IMG/VR virus record: IMGVR_UViG_3300037264_001335
Coordinates: 1 to 34,783 of that record
Strand: one strand, 5' to 3'
DNA length: 34,783 nt
Source of the DNA: a virus
Shown: one piece after another, positions 1 through 5,537 of the stretch
Numbering within the stretch: position 1 is the first letter of the stretch
How the letters are laid out: each line of letters starts with the position of its first letter
Translations under genes and position numbers: made by a program
The notes under the pieces: model-generated
What the model saw: only the letters and a program-made list of their open reading frames with translations
What the model was told of the DNA's origin: nothing
Database searches by the model: none

Positions 1-236
1 CATGAGTAAAAGGCATTTAAAGAATGGCCGTTTTCATTAATCCAATCGTTTGTGTCAGTTCTTACAAACACATCCCATAAAGCCATCATCTGCCATTCTG
101 GAAAATTTCTGGTCATATTTTTCAATTCTTTAAAATCACGCCCTCTAAATGGATAGTTGAAACCTTTTAGCTTCTTCCAAGTAAAGTTTATGTGTTCGAT
201 CATGTGATGGAAATATGGTGACACTTTCTCTTTCAT
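1..236 (-). CDS. Partial gene of unknown function, C-terminus outside window
   Basis: An open frame starts at an ATG at 236 and runs off the left edge after about 78 codons. It begins MKEKVSPYFHHMIEH and is rich in aromatic and basic residues. The ATG overlaps the TGA of the upstream DNA methyltransferase by four bases (ATGA), which argues that it is a real, translationally coupled gene. The segment around ALWDVFVRTDTNDW is vaguely like the C-terminal region of some phage replication-associated proteins. That resemblance is weak, so I leave the function open. Confidence 0.6.
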   Translation of the reverse strand, partial: MKEKVSPYFHHMIEHINFTWKKLKGFNYPFRGRDFKELKNMTRNFPEWQMMALWDVFVRTDTNDWINENGHSLNAFYS

Positions 237-877
237 TTGAACTCCAAGGGGATGATTTCTTGCCTGAGTCTTTTAACTGCGATCTCGCAATACTTCTCCT
301 CAATTTCTATCCCGATGGCTTTACGGCCCAGGTCTTTGGCGGCTCTTAGGGTTGTTCCGGAACCCATGAATGGGTCCATAACCATTTTTTCATCATCACG
401 CAAACCGCGCACCATAATTCTTTTCCAAATGTTATATGGCTTAGGACATGGATGATCGAAATCATTGTCATCTGATGCTGATTTGTAATCAATAAAAACA
501 TCAGGCTTAGATCCAAGATGATTTGTCGGATCATTTCCATATGCAATAATTGGTTGCCAACAATTAAAACCCCACGGCGATCTTGAATGACCGTTTGGAT
601 AAACCCATGCCAGACACCATTTATATTGCGGATACATCCATATATTCGAAACGCCTACTGTCATCAATATTCTTGTGGCCTTTTCTTTTAATAAAGGCAG
701 AACCGATATAATCAATTCAGACAAATTTTCTTTCGTATCTTGATATTGACCATAATCGAGATTTAACGCGTAAGGTGGATCAGTCAAAACCAGGTCAACC
801 TTTTCCAGTTGCGGCAAAACATCTCTACAATCCGCATTGTAAATGGTTATTCCTGGTTCTTCGTAATAGGGCTTCAT
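233..877 (-). CDS. DNA adenine/cytosine-N4 methyltransferase (DPPY type)
   Basis: This 214-residue protein should transfer a methyl group from S-adenosylmethionine to an exocyclic amino group in DNA. The catalytic motif DPPY is at residues 33-36 and the SAM-binding motif DPFMGSGTT is near residues 168-176, followed by an IGIEIEEKYCEIA stretch. The order catalytic motif first, SAM motif second is that of the beta class. DPPY is more usual for N6-adenine than N4-cytosine enzymes, but that is only a tendency. The protein is short and has no obvious separate target-recognition insert, as in phage orphan methyltransferases. No cognate restriction endonuclease is visible, so I infer protection from host restriction or a regulatory role. 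It overlaps both neighbouring genes by four bases. Confidence 0.93.
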   Translation of the reverse strand: MKPYYEEPGITIYNADCRDVLPQLEKVDLVLTDPPYALNLDYGQYQDTKENLSELIISVLPLLKEKATRILMTVGVSNIWMYPQYKWCLAWVYPNGHSRSPWGFNCWQPIIAYGNDPTNHLGSKPDVFIDYKSASDDNDFDHPCPKPYNIWKRIMVRGLRDDEKMVMDPFMGSGTTLRAAKDLGRKAIGIEIEEKYCEIAVKRLRQEIIPLEFK

Positions 878-1047
878 TTTTGCATTATCTTCGAATAAGC
901 TTCTCTACATTTACATGGCCAGCAGGGTTCTTCTCCACCTCTTAAATCTATCCTGGAGCAATTCATCCCAGCCGGTTCTTCGCAGTCGATGCAGGAAACC
1001 CATTCCACCAAATCTTCTAAGAATTTAACCCACTCAGGAAGATTCAT
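874..1047 (-). CDS. Small cysteine-rich protein, possible zinc ribbon
   Basis: A 57-residue protein starting MNLPEWVKFLEDLVEW. It has cysteines at 19, 22, 30, 42, 45 and 47, in CIDC and CWPCKC clusters, which suggests a zinc-binding knuckle. Both ends overlap neighbours by ATGA: its start with the stop of the 83-residue gene upstream, and its stop with the ATG of the methyltransferase. That packing is the main evidence that it is expressed. I do not recognise the family. Confidence 0.7.
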   Translation of the reverse strand: MNLPEWVKFLEDLVEWVSCIDCEEPAGMNCSRIDLRGGEEPCWPCKCREAYSKIMQK

Positions 1048-1295
1048 TTATTTTTCATCCCCGATGTCTCAAGAAGATCGTCTGCATCCAAACAATATTT
1101 GCAATCGCCATAGTCACATACGCAAGGAGAATTCAAAAGAAAATCAACATCTTTGCTTATCCATTTTCTTTGCTCGTCGCAAACATCGGTGGCAAATTCA
1201 TATTTTTTAACCAACTCATCCATCTCGGATTGGATGATATGCGTTCCCTGACAATCGGGATTTATTTTATAGATCGCTATGTCCGGCACAACCAT
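1044..1295 (-). CDS. Hypothetical small phage protein with Cys cluster
   Basis: An 83-residue acidic protein beginning MVVPDIAIYKINPDC. Near residues 58-68 it has a CVCDYGDCKYC cluster that could bind a metal. It starts one base after the stop of the 76-residue gene upstream and overlaps the next gene by four bases, so it belongs to the same compact operon. No family is recognised. The Cys pattern recurs in the two flanking small genes, which may reflect a run of small zinc-ribbon proteins. Confidence 0.65.
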   Translation of the reverse strand: MVVPDIAIYKINPDCQGTHIIQSEMDELVKKYEFATDVCDEQRKWISKDVDFLLNSPCVCDYGDCKYCLDADDLLETSGMKNK

Positions 1296-1296
1296 T

Positions 1297-1527
1297 TTAA
1301 ATCTCCCCTAGCGCATGGCTAAACTGCTCGTGGATATTGTCAATCCATGCCTCCCATAGCTCTTGTGGAGCTTTAGAAGCATGGTAACAGGTCAAGGCAT
1401 GGCGCATCAGTTCTTTCAATTTCTCATTTGCGATAAGTTGTTTTTCGTAAAGAACTTTATATTTTTCCGTTTCAGATACCGTCTCCGGTGGAACATATTT
1501 TCCCCAGTCACTCCTTGGCATACTCAT
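1297..1527 (-). CDS. Hypothetical small phage protein
   Basis: A 76-residue, probably helical protein: MSMPRSDWGKYVPPET followed by a helix rich in Lys, Glu and Leu, ending HEQFSHALGEI. It overlaps the upstream gene by four bases (ATGA) and is followed after one base by the next gene, consistent with one polycistronic message. No signal peptide, membrane segment or catalytic motif is visible. It may be a small DNA- or protein-binding accessory protein, but nothing in the sequence decides this. Confidence 0.65.
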   Translation of the reverse strand: MSMPRSDWGKYVPPETVSETEKYKVLYEKQLIANEKLKELMRHALTCYHASKAPQELWEAWIDNIHEQFSHALGEI

Positions 1528-1763
1528 TTGTACCTCCCATACCCTTTAACCCAGAACATTTTCTGCGCTGGCTTATTCTTATTGTTTCTCCACCATGAAA
1601 GCCAAACCCCTGTTCGACATTTACATTTCGGACATTCCAAGCAAGTGTCTTTTGTGATTCCATTGGTCAGAATAGCCATCCACATATACCGACATCTCCT
1701 CGACATGGAAACCATGTTTAGGCAAATGGCCTTGTCAGTGTAGAAACCTTTAATCGCTCGCAT
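1524..1763 (-). CDS. Small zinc-ribbon-like phage protein
   Basis: A 79-residue protein read from the ATG at 1763 (MRAIKGFYTDKAIC). I prefer this ATG over one 14 codons upstream because a strong ribosome-binding site, GGGAGAG, lies eight bases before it. Around residues 40-47 it has CLECPKCKC, typical of a zinc ribbon, then an aromatic-rich stretch with WLSWWR. Its ribosome-binding site lies in a short inverted repeat (see 1774-1796), and the roughly 230 noncoding bases upstream look structured, so expression may be controlled at the RNA level. Function unknown. Confidence 0.65.
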   Translation of the reverse strand: MRAIKGFYTDKAICLNMVSMSRRCRYMWMAILTNGITKDTCLECPKCKCRTGVWLSWWRNNKNKPAQKMFWVKGYGRYK

Positions 1764-1773
1764 GTTAAAATCT

Positions 1774-1796
1774 CTCCCTGGGGAGCCTATTACCCC
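1774..1796 (-). promoter_or_regulatory. Possible ribosome-binding-site sequestering switch
   Basis: Just upstream of the ATG at 1763, two four-base-pair helices compete. One pairs 1774-1777 with 1782-1785 and covers part of the GGGAGAG ribosome-binding site (complement of 1772-1778). The other pairs 1780-1783 with 1793-1796 and would free the site. They cannot form together. The helices are short, so this is suggestive only; it matters because a long structured noncoding region lies directly upstream. Confidence 0.3.
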
Positions 1797-1803
1797 TATC
1801 TGC

Positions 1804-2035
1804 ATTTAAAGTCTATGTTGGCCGATGCGTAAGTCTTCAACCCTTGTGATTGCTGGTCGTGGAACTGCTCTCCACTAAACAAATGGCATCTTAAAGTTTT
1901 GCCCTACTCCGAGTTTATTAAAACAGGTTGCCTATTCTCCCCAGTTATCGGCAAGGTGAACCTATAAACCCCACTTCAATCGGTCTTACCCGATCTCTGT
2001 TTCTTTTATGTGGAAACAGCCTTAGCACATAATAA
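1804..2035 (-). ncRNA. Candidate structured noncoding RNA or long 5' leader
   Basis: About 230 bases between a terminator and the gene at 1524-1763 carry no open frame beyond about six codons on either strand. Read on the minus strand they form local hairpins: CTGTTTC with GAAACAG (1997-2019, seven pairs), ATCGG with CCGAT (1979-1994), and GTGGA with TCCAC (1859-1875). A longer-range match joins 1947-1954 with 1818-1826 and would close a domain of roughly 130 bases. The 1979-1994 hairpin gains a sixth pair only as G-U on the minus strand. I do not recognise it as tmRNA, 6S, RNase P, a group I intron or a common riboswitch. It could be a free RNA or the leader of the next gene. Confidence 0.45.
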
Positions 2036-2068
2036 AAAAGCCAAGATCAATTTTCTGATCCTGGCTTT
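2034..2068 (-). terminator. Rho-independent terminator
   Basis: Minus-strand stem of 13 pairs, 2056-2068 with 2037-2049, loop 2050-2055, followed by six T. One pair is a G-U wobble only when read on the minus strand, which fixes the direction. The TGA of the small gene at 2047-2226 forms the first bases of the 3' arm, so the terminator begins inside the coding sequence. Confidence 0.85.
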
Positions 2069-2226
2069 ACTTTTGATTCCGGTATGGCTATCCAAATCGT
2101 ATCGACCAATTTCCAAGTTTGTCCTGTCTTATGGTCAATCCTGAAAAGTCTGTTCCCTTTATCTTTGTCATGCTCAAGCATGAGGCTGAACCTGATGTCT
2201 TTTGAGGCTTGGATTTTAGTTGTCAT
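2047..2226 (-). CDS. Small phage protein with TGxTWxL motif
   Basis: A 59-residue protein if started at the ATG at 2226 (MTTKIQASKDIRFSL). A TTG eight codons upstream is in frame but lies inside a terminator hairpin, so I reject it. The core FRIDHKTGQTWKLVDTIWIAI has the layout of a widespread family of very short proteins in which Arg-x-Asp-x-x-Thr-Gly-x-Thr-Trp is followed by a second Trp; its role is not known to me. The gene is bracketed by two intrinsic terminators, so it is probably made only by readthrough of the upstream one. No good ribosome-binding site is visible before the ATG. Confidence 0.6.
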   Translation of the reverse strand: MTTKIQASKDIRFSLMLEHDKDKGNRLFRIDHKTGQTWKLVDTIWIAIPESKVKPGSEN

Positions 2227-2230
2227 ATAT

Positions 2231-2266
2231 AAGAAAAACCCCAGCTCCAATTAAGGAACCAGGGTT
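2231..2266 (-). terminator. Intrinsic terminator directly before a start codon
   Basis: Minus-strand stem pairing 2255-2266 with 2237-2248 around the loop 2249-2254, followed by TTTTT-C-TT. Three of the twelve pairs are G-U wobbles only on the minus strand and would be mismatches on the plus strand, so it acts leftward. It ends about five bases before the ATG at 2226, the position of an attenuator or riboswitch terminator, or of the 3' end of a small RNA. Confidence 0.8.
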
Positions 2267-2355
2267 CTCCAGTGAAAATGTCCGAGCGCATGAACGGGCA
2301 AGTCCAAGGATCACTCGGCATTAAAATTGATTGTATAAAAATTGCCCGGTTCATG
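2231..2355 (-). ncRNA. Candidate pseudoknot small RNA or attenuator leader
   Basis: Two strong helices interleave. Helix B pairs 2342-2355 with 2289-2301 (13 pairs, one bulged base). Helix A pairs 2314-2322 with 2277-2286 (nine pairs, one bulged base). The order B', A', B, A is that of an H-type pseudoknot; the two-base joint between arms B and A is short for a 13-pair helix, so they may instead be alternative states. The predicted transcription start from the promoter-like pair at 2361-2389 falls at the first base of helix B, and an intrinsic terminator closes the unit, giving a transcript of roughly 120 bases. It contains no open frame. It resembles no riboswitch or ribozyme consensus that I can recall. 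Confidence 0.55.
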
Positions 2356-2360
2356 TGAAC

Positions 2361-2389
2361 AAATTAGTTTAGTTGGTTTTTAAAGTCAA
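2361..2389 (-). promoter_or_regulatory. Sigma-70-like promoter candidate for the pseudoknot RNA
   Basis: On the minus strand TTGACT (2384-2389) is followed after exactly 17 bases by TAATTT (2361-2366). The -35 matches consensus at five of six positions; the -10 is weak, at three of six. Transcription would begin near 2353-2355, where the structured RNA starts. It sits immediately after the stop of the 31-residue membrane protein gene. Confidence 0.45.
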
Positions 2390-2397
2390 GGAGTTTT

Positions 2398-2493
2398 TTA
2401 CTTAATTATCAGCCTGTATAAAGTCGATACAACTAGAAAACCTAAACCTGCGAATACGCCCATTAAGAACCACTCGAGTATTTTACTTGTCAT
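2398..2493 (-). CDS. 31-residue single-pass membrane protein
   Basis: A tiny gene with a strong ribosome-binding site, AAAGGAGA, seven bases before the ATG. The product starts MTSKILEWFLM, has one hydrophobic segment at about residues 9-24 and ends with the basic tail YRLIIK. Small proteins of this type occur in phage early regions and can affect membrane enzymes or lysis timing, but no family can be assigned. The clear ribosome-binding site and placement between two genes in the same direction are the evidence. Confidence 0.65.
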   Translation of the reverse strand: MTSKILEWFLMGVFAGLGFLVVSTLYRLIIK

Positions 2494-2532
2494 TTTGTTC
2501 TCCTTTTACACTAAAATATAAAATATCAAAGG

Positions 2533-3006
2533 TCATTCTTTCCTCATGTACCTTTTGTCGAGGGCTTGGATAAGTTTTTCTTTCAACGACCAAATTCTCA
2601 TGCACCCAAGATCCCGCAATAGATTCATTTCTGAATCCGTTAATTTTACCGCTGACTTATTTGGCTTTGGATACCTCACCTTTGTTACTTCCGCTATCTC
2701 GGTGACAGTGATTAACCCAGCATGGACAGGGATATTCGCCAATGCAAAATCCCTCATCTTTTCAGGTACAGCAAAATAGAAGTTCTTTATTTTATTACTC
2801 TCATGCTGATGTCGCTTATCTTTATCTCTCTTGAGATCACCATTTGAAATCTTGATTTCGACCTCGGTGGCGTAGCCATTGCCAGAAACAACCATCAAAT
2901 CAAGTTCGTGTTTAAAGTGGAAACCCCAGGACACATTTGGCACTATCAGGTTTTGCCTATAACCAAAGAACTTAGCGACTGCGACCTCAATAAAGGTTGA
3001 GTTCAT
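2533..3006 (-). CDS. MmcB-like PD-(D/E)XK nuclease-fold protein
   Basis: A 157-residue protein. The segment ELDLMVVSGNGY followed by TEVEIKIS gives Asp36 and Glu50-x-Lys52, the arrangement of PD-(D/E)XK nucleases, with Glu7 as a possible extra metal ligand. The following D-L-x-x-D-x-x-K-H pattern and NFYFAVPE resemble the MmcB family of DNA-repair-associated proteins. The expected role is binding or cutting DNA during repair or phage replication. The last 45 residues (after KPNKSAVKL) are outside the nuclease core. A ribosome-binding GGAG lies about 11 bases before the ATG. The family call rests on motif layout only. Confidence 0.7.
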   Translation of the reverse strand: MNSTFIEVAVAKFFGYRQNLIVPNVSWGFHFKHELDLMVVSGNGYATEVEIKISNGDLKRDKDKRHQHESNKIKNFYFAVPEKMRDFALANIPVHAGLITVTEIAEVTKVRYPKPNKSAVKLTDSEMNLLRDLGCMRIWSLKEKLIQALDKRYMRKE

Positions 3007-3031
3007 TATTGAATATGCTCCAGGCCGAGTT

Positions 3032-3223
3032 TCATTTCATTTCCTTGTCGTCTTTGAATATCCTTACCTTCCCCGATTTTGTGACGTAGATTTTAAAAAT
3101 AGGTTTCTTCTTAGTCAGGATTTTGACCCAAACCCACCCTCTTTTACTATCTGAAAAAAATCTGTTTATTTTAGCTGGCCCCCATTCAAAACCATGATCA
3201 ACCAATTTGTAATGAAGTTTCAT
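3032..3223 (-). CDS. Conserved-type small phage protein
   Basis: A 63-residue basic protein. Its core GWVWVKILTKKKPIFKIYVTKSGKVRIF looks like a small beta-strand unit of the kind seen in short phage proteins of unknown function, where Tyr-Val-Thr-x-x-Gly-Lys precedes a final strand. It overlaps the gene upstream by four bases (ATGA). No enzymatic motif is visible. The next 25 bases downstream are noncoding and lead to the nuclease gene. Confidence 0.65.
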   Translation of the reverse strand: MKLHYKLVDHGFEWGPAKINRFFSDSKRGWVWVKILTKKKPIFKIYVTKSGKVRIFKDDKEMK

Positions 3224-3456
3224 TTCTTTATCATTTTGTAACGTGGTTTTTCTGCTTTCCAGGCTTTTATTGGTTCGTCCATTCGTTCAATCTCTTGTCG
3301 CATAATCATATAGGCATCAAAACAGGCTTGCGGGATGTAAGCTGACCCCCACTCAAACCTTTGCAATGCGCTTTTAAGGGCAAAGTAATCCTGCTGTTTT
3401 TTATGGACCCAATCGGGATCGCTCATTTCTTTATTAACGCAGTAACGTCTTTTCAT
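3220..3456 (-). CDS. Hypothetical small phage protein
   Basis: A 78-residue, likely helical protein beginning MKRRYCVNKEMSDPDW, with several Trp and Tyr residues and a basic C-terminus (PRYKMIKK). It starts directly after the stop of the gene upstream and overlaps the next gene by four bases. It is strongly charged and has no membrane segment. I cannot assign a family. Confidence 0.6.
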   Translation of the reverse strand: MKRRYCVNKEMSDPDWVHKKQQDYFALKSALQRFEWGSAYIPQACFDAYMIMRQEIERMDEPIKAWKAEKPRYKMIKK

Positions 3457-3702
3457 TTATTCCACCTTCTCTTTGGAAACCGCTTCTTTAAAGGTTTGGA
3501 GAGCGCCGTGTGCTAATTCGATACATTCTAACCAAGCCCCTTCGTAATGTTCCGAACCTACGATTTGACCAAGACCAGGATCGAGCTGTACAGATCCTAT
3601 TTTCTCCAACGCCTCGACCAAGATTTTTATTTGGGATCTGAGAAAAACAATCTCATCGTCCCGTTTTTTAATTGCTCTATTTGCCAGTTCTTCTAGACTC
3701 AT
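3457..3702 (-). CDS. Hypothetical coiled-coil small phage protein
   Basis: An 81-residue protein whose first 35 residues (MSLEELANRAIKKRDDEI and onward) form a heptad-like amphipathic helix. The rest ends in an AWLECIELAHGALQTF helix. The pattern of an N-terminal coiled coil followed by ALEKIG and an Ala-rich helix is common in short accessory proteins of phage early regions. It overlaps the upstream gene by four bases. No function can be given. Confidence 0.6.
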   Translation of the reverse strand: MSLEELANRAIKKRDDEIVFLRSQIKILVEALEKIGSVQLDPGLGQIVGSEHYEGAWLECIELAHGALQTFKEAVSKEKVE

Positions 3703-4007
3703 GGCTTCTCCTCTTTTTGTGAAGAGACGGTTTCTGGGGGGTTTAAGAGGGCGAGGATCTTTCCTTTTGTTTCTGCCCTCTGTATTTCCCTCACCTTCAG
3801 AATCAGATCCATGTTTTTCACTTCATCATCAGTAAAAAACAAGATCGCCTGTTGGTCACAAATATCTGAACATTCTTTAATAGTTTTCAATCGTACTGTT
3901 AAGAGGTTTTTGGCAATTAAAACCTTAAGCATCTCTTGGAGATTTTTTCCCAGAAAATCATCAAGTTCTGGTTGTATTATTTCTTCCGCCATTTTCCTTA
4001 AGTTCAT
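3699..4007 (-). CDS. Hypothetical helical phage protein
   Basis: A 102-residue, mostly alpha-helical protein: MNLRKMAEEIIQPELDDF, then a helix leading into KECSDICDQQAILFF, and a charged C-terminus (SSQKEEKP). Two Cys three residues apart (CSDIC) are unlikely to bind metal alone. It is the first gene of a tight run continuing leftward to 3032, and about 50 noncoding bases separate it from the secreted-protein gene upstream. Confidence 0.6.
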   Translation of the reverse strand: MNLRKMAEEIIQPELDDFLGKNLQEMLKVLIAKNLLTVRLKTIKECSDICDQQAILFFTDDEVKNMDLILKVREIQRAETKGKILALLNPPETVSSQKEEKP

Positions 4008-4056
4008 TTCAGTACCCTTTTAACCCCATCAAGAATAGTTCCCAAGGCTCTGATTT

Positions 4057-4644
4057 TCATTGCCGTTCATAACGAATGCTGTCGATATAAAATGTGGCCC
4101 CATTCGGATTATAATTACTATTAAGAACGAACCCAAAACCGCCGATAATATTTGAGAGATCCATTTTTGTCAGATCGATTTCATGTTCGACCCATTCTTT
4201 TGTAAGCGTCATTTCTCCGGTGTCATTAGAATCTGAGTCGCCCTCAAACCCTTGGCCTGTTATTCCGCCGATCATAATCTTGTCGATAACCTCTGTACCC
4301 TTTTCGCCTCGAATTAAAAATTTCAATTTTGTGTAACCACTTAAATCATAGCCGCCTTTCCGATCCCCCCAGTTGTTCGCAGGATGGGTTGCGTACACGC
4401 CACTCCACCCAGCCCCTTGTCTCTTCTCAGCGGTATAAACAATTTTCATGCAAGTGTTATCTTCGCTTACGATGGACTTTGGGTCTATCTTTATGTCGGC
4501 ATAATCCGCCATGTAACCACTGAAAATGTAATGATGTTCTCTTATGTCTTTCATGTTTTTGTAAACATAAAAAACAGAATCCATTGGTTTAATTGCGGCT
4601 ACAGCTATTTGTGGAATGAATAATAAGGCTAGTATGTATTTCAT
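4057..4644 (-). CDS. Secreted protein with carbohydrate-binding-like jelly-roll
   Basis: A 195-residue protein with a short Sec signal peptide (MKYILALLFIPQIAVA, cleavage likely after residue 16). The mature part reads like one galactose-binding-type beta-sandwich of the CBM11 or discoidin kind: YDLSGYTKLKFLIRG in the middle, then EWVEHEIDLTKMDLSNI, and the closing strand ATFYIDSIRYE. Such domains bind glycans or sit beside glycan-acting enzymes; no catalytic domain accompanies it. An exported protein outside the virion cluster is probably an accessory gene acting on the host cell surface or surrounding glycans. A GGGGAC ribosome-binding site precedes the ATG. Confidence 0.65.
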   Translation of the reverse strand: MKYILALLFIPQIAVAAIKPMDSVFYVYKNMKDIREHHYIFSGYMADYADIKIDPKSIVSEDNTCMKIVYTAEKRQGAGWSGVYATHPANNWGDRKGGYDLSGYTKLKFLIRGEKGTEVIDKIMIGGITGQGFEGDSDSNDTGEMTLTKEWVEHEIDLTKMDLSNIIGGFGFVLNSNYNPNGATFYIDSIRYERQ

Positions 4645-4645
4645 G

Positions 4646-4870
4646 TTAGTCCCCTTTTTCTCTCTCTTTTAAAATAGGTGGTTTTGGTAGGTCATTTCGA
4701 CCTCGACCCCGACCTCGACCTCGACCACGACCTCGACCCCGACCACGACCCCGACCCCGACCACGACCACGACCCCGACCCCGACCCCGACCTCGACCCC
4801 GACCACGACCTCGACCTCGACCTCGACCCCGACCCCGACCTCGACCTCGACCCCGACCCCGAATTTTCAT
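4646..4870 (-). CDS. Arg-Gly repeat protein (candidate)
   Basis: In this frame the hexamer repeat at 4700-4861 codes for 27 consecutive Arg-Gly pairs, preceded by MKI and followed by the unique tail RNDLPKPPILKEREKGD. The single variable base of each hexamer is the third base of the Arg codon, so every unit difference is silent here; frames reading Ser-Arg/Gly/Trp (minus) or Asp-Leu/Pro/His (plus) would change residues. Arg-Gly tracts usually bind nucleic acid. Against it, the ATG has no good ribosome-binding site. A rival frame starts at an ATG at 4898 that overlaps the upstream stop (TAATG) and ends at 4692. One of the two is probably expressed; I cannot be sure which. Confidence 0.4.
   Translation of the reverse strand: MKIRGRGRGRGRGRGRGRGRGRGRGRGRGRGRGRGRGRGRGRGRGRGRGRGRGRGRGRNDLPKPPILKEREKGD
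4700..4861. repeat. 27 tandem hexamers, CCNCGA on the plus strand
   Basis: Twenty-seven perfectly phased six-base units differ at only one position. On the plus strand the variable base is C in 12 units, T in 10 and A in five, and never G. The mixed order of variants argues against a very recent amplification of one unit. The array is a likely slippage hotspot. Confidence 0.97.
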
Positions 4871-4897
4871 ATCCGAGTCTTAATAATGATTGATCCA

Positions 4898-5263
4898 TTA
4901 TTTCACCGATAAAATCAAAGATGGCTTATATTCAGTCATGTCAATAATCGAACCACGCCCGACAATAACGATAGACCCTTCTGGAAAAGGTTCGCTTTCG
5001 TTGACCTTGCCTTTATCTTTAAGAAATTCGTTGAATCGACCAGTGTCAGAAATCCAACAAGCCGATGAAATGGCGATTTCTTTTTCTCCAACCCATTCCA
5101 AAAGACCAGTAAAATAATGCGTCACCGTCCTGATAAAATAAACTTTACCAACTTCCAGGAATGGGTTGGATTTATCCCCTTTTGGAACAACTATTTTTTC
5201 TTTTTGTTTGATGCTCGATTTAAGAATGTACTTCTGCCCTTCGATTGTTATTTCTTCTTTCAT
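4898..5263 (-). CDS. Conserved hypothetical phage protein
   Basis: A 121-residue beta-rich protein. The central part, VYFIRTVTHYFTGLLEWVGEKEI followed by SSACWISDTGRF, and the EPFPEGSIVIVGRGSI strand near the end, match the layout of a small protein found in many tailed phages, in which an N-terminal strand pair leads to an Asp-Thr-Gly-Arg-Phe motif. Its role is unknown. A strong AAAGGGGGAC ribosome-binding site precedes the ATG. It is the first gene after the terminator at 5284-5333, and its TAA overlaps an ATG into the repeat (TAATG). Confidence 0.75.
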   Translation of the reverse strand: MKEEITIEGQKYILKSSIKQKEKIVVPKGDKSNPFLEVGKVYFIRTVTHYFTGLLEWVGEKEIAISSACWISDTGRFNEFLKDKGKVNESEPFPEGSIVIVGRGSIIDMTEYKPSLILSVK

Positions 5264-5283
5264 TTAAAGTCCCCCTTTAATTT

Positions 5284-5333
5284 AAAAAATAAACCCAGGC
5301 CGACAACCCTCACAAATTGACAAGCCTGGGTTT
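5284..5333 (-). terminator. Rho-independent terminator
   Basis: A perfect ten-base inverted repeat, 5291-5300 with 5324-5333, with a 23-base loop. On the minus strand it is followed by a run of six T (5284-5289). It lies four bases after the stop of the lipoprotein gene and would end the recombination operon. Confidence 0.75.
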
Positions 5334-5336
5334 AAA

Positions 5337-5537
5337 TCATTCAACGTATCGAAATTCATTTTCAAAACTGTTATATCTCATTTCAGCTTTTGGTGAGGCG
5401 AGTTCCCACCTTTGTTGGTAAACATTCCACCTGTGCATGGGTTCATAATATTGAAGTGACGCGCATCCCGTTAAAAGAAATATTGCCGTTATCAGCAATG
5501 TAATTAAGGCCAGGAATGTTATTTTTGAAACGCTCAC
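5337..5537 (-). CDS. Small lipoprotein
   Basis: A 66-residue protein with a basic-hydrophobic N-terminus (KITFLALITLLITAIFL) followed by LLTGC, a lipobox, so Cys25 would be lipidated after signal peptidase II cleavage. The mature part of about 40 residues is rich in Tyr, Trp and Glu. Phage lipoproteins of this size act in superinfection exclusion or, as Rz1-type spanins, in lysis. It sits after recT rather than beside a holin, so exclusion or an envelope role is the better guess. The GTG start overlaps the TGA of recT. Confidence 0.8.
   Translation of the reverse strand: MSVSKITFLALITLLITAIFLLTGCASLQYYEPMHRWNVYQQRWELASPKAEMRYNSFENEFRYVE

Noticed and set aside
237-455. Plus-strand open frame over the left methyltransferase
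   Set aside because: The minus strand holds a methyltransferase with both conserved motifs; this frame shows nothing recognisable.
1804-2035. tmRNA, 6S RNA or RNase P RNA in the noncoding region
   Set aside because: None of the characteristic conserved segments of these RNAs could be found on either strand.
2227-2250. TTG start extending the 59-residue gene upstream
   Set aside because: The extra codons lie within the terminator stem and loop, so the ATG at 2226 is more likely.
4678-4893. Plus-strand frame of Asp-Leu/Pro/His repeats across the hexamer array
   Set aside because: Unit differences change residues here, it runs against all neighbours, and it has no ribosome-binding site; it is most likely a shadow of the repeat.
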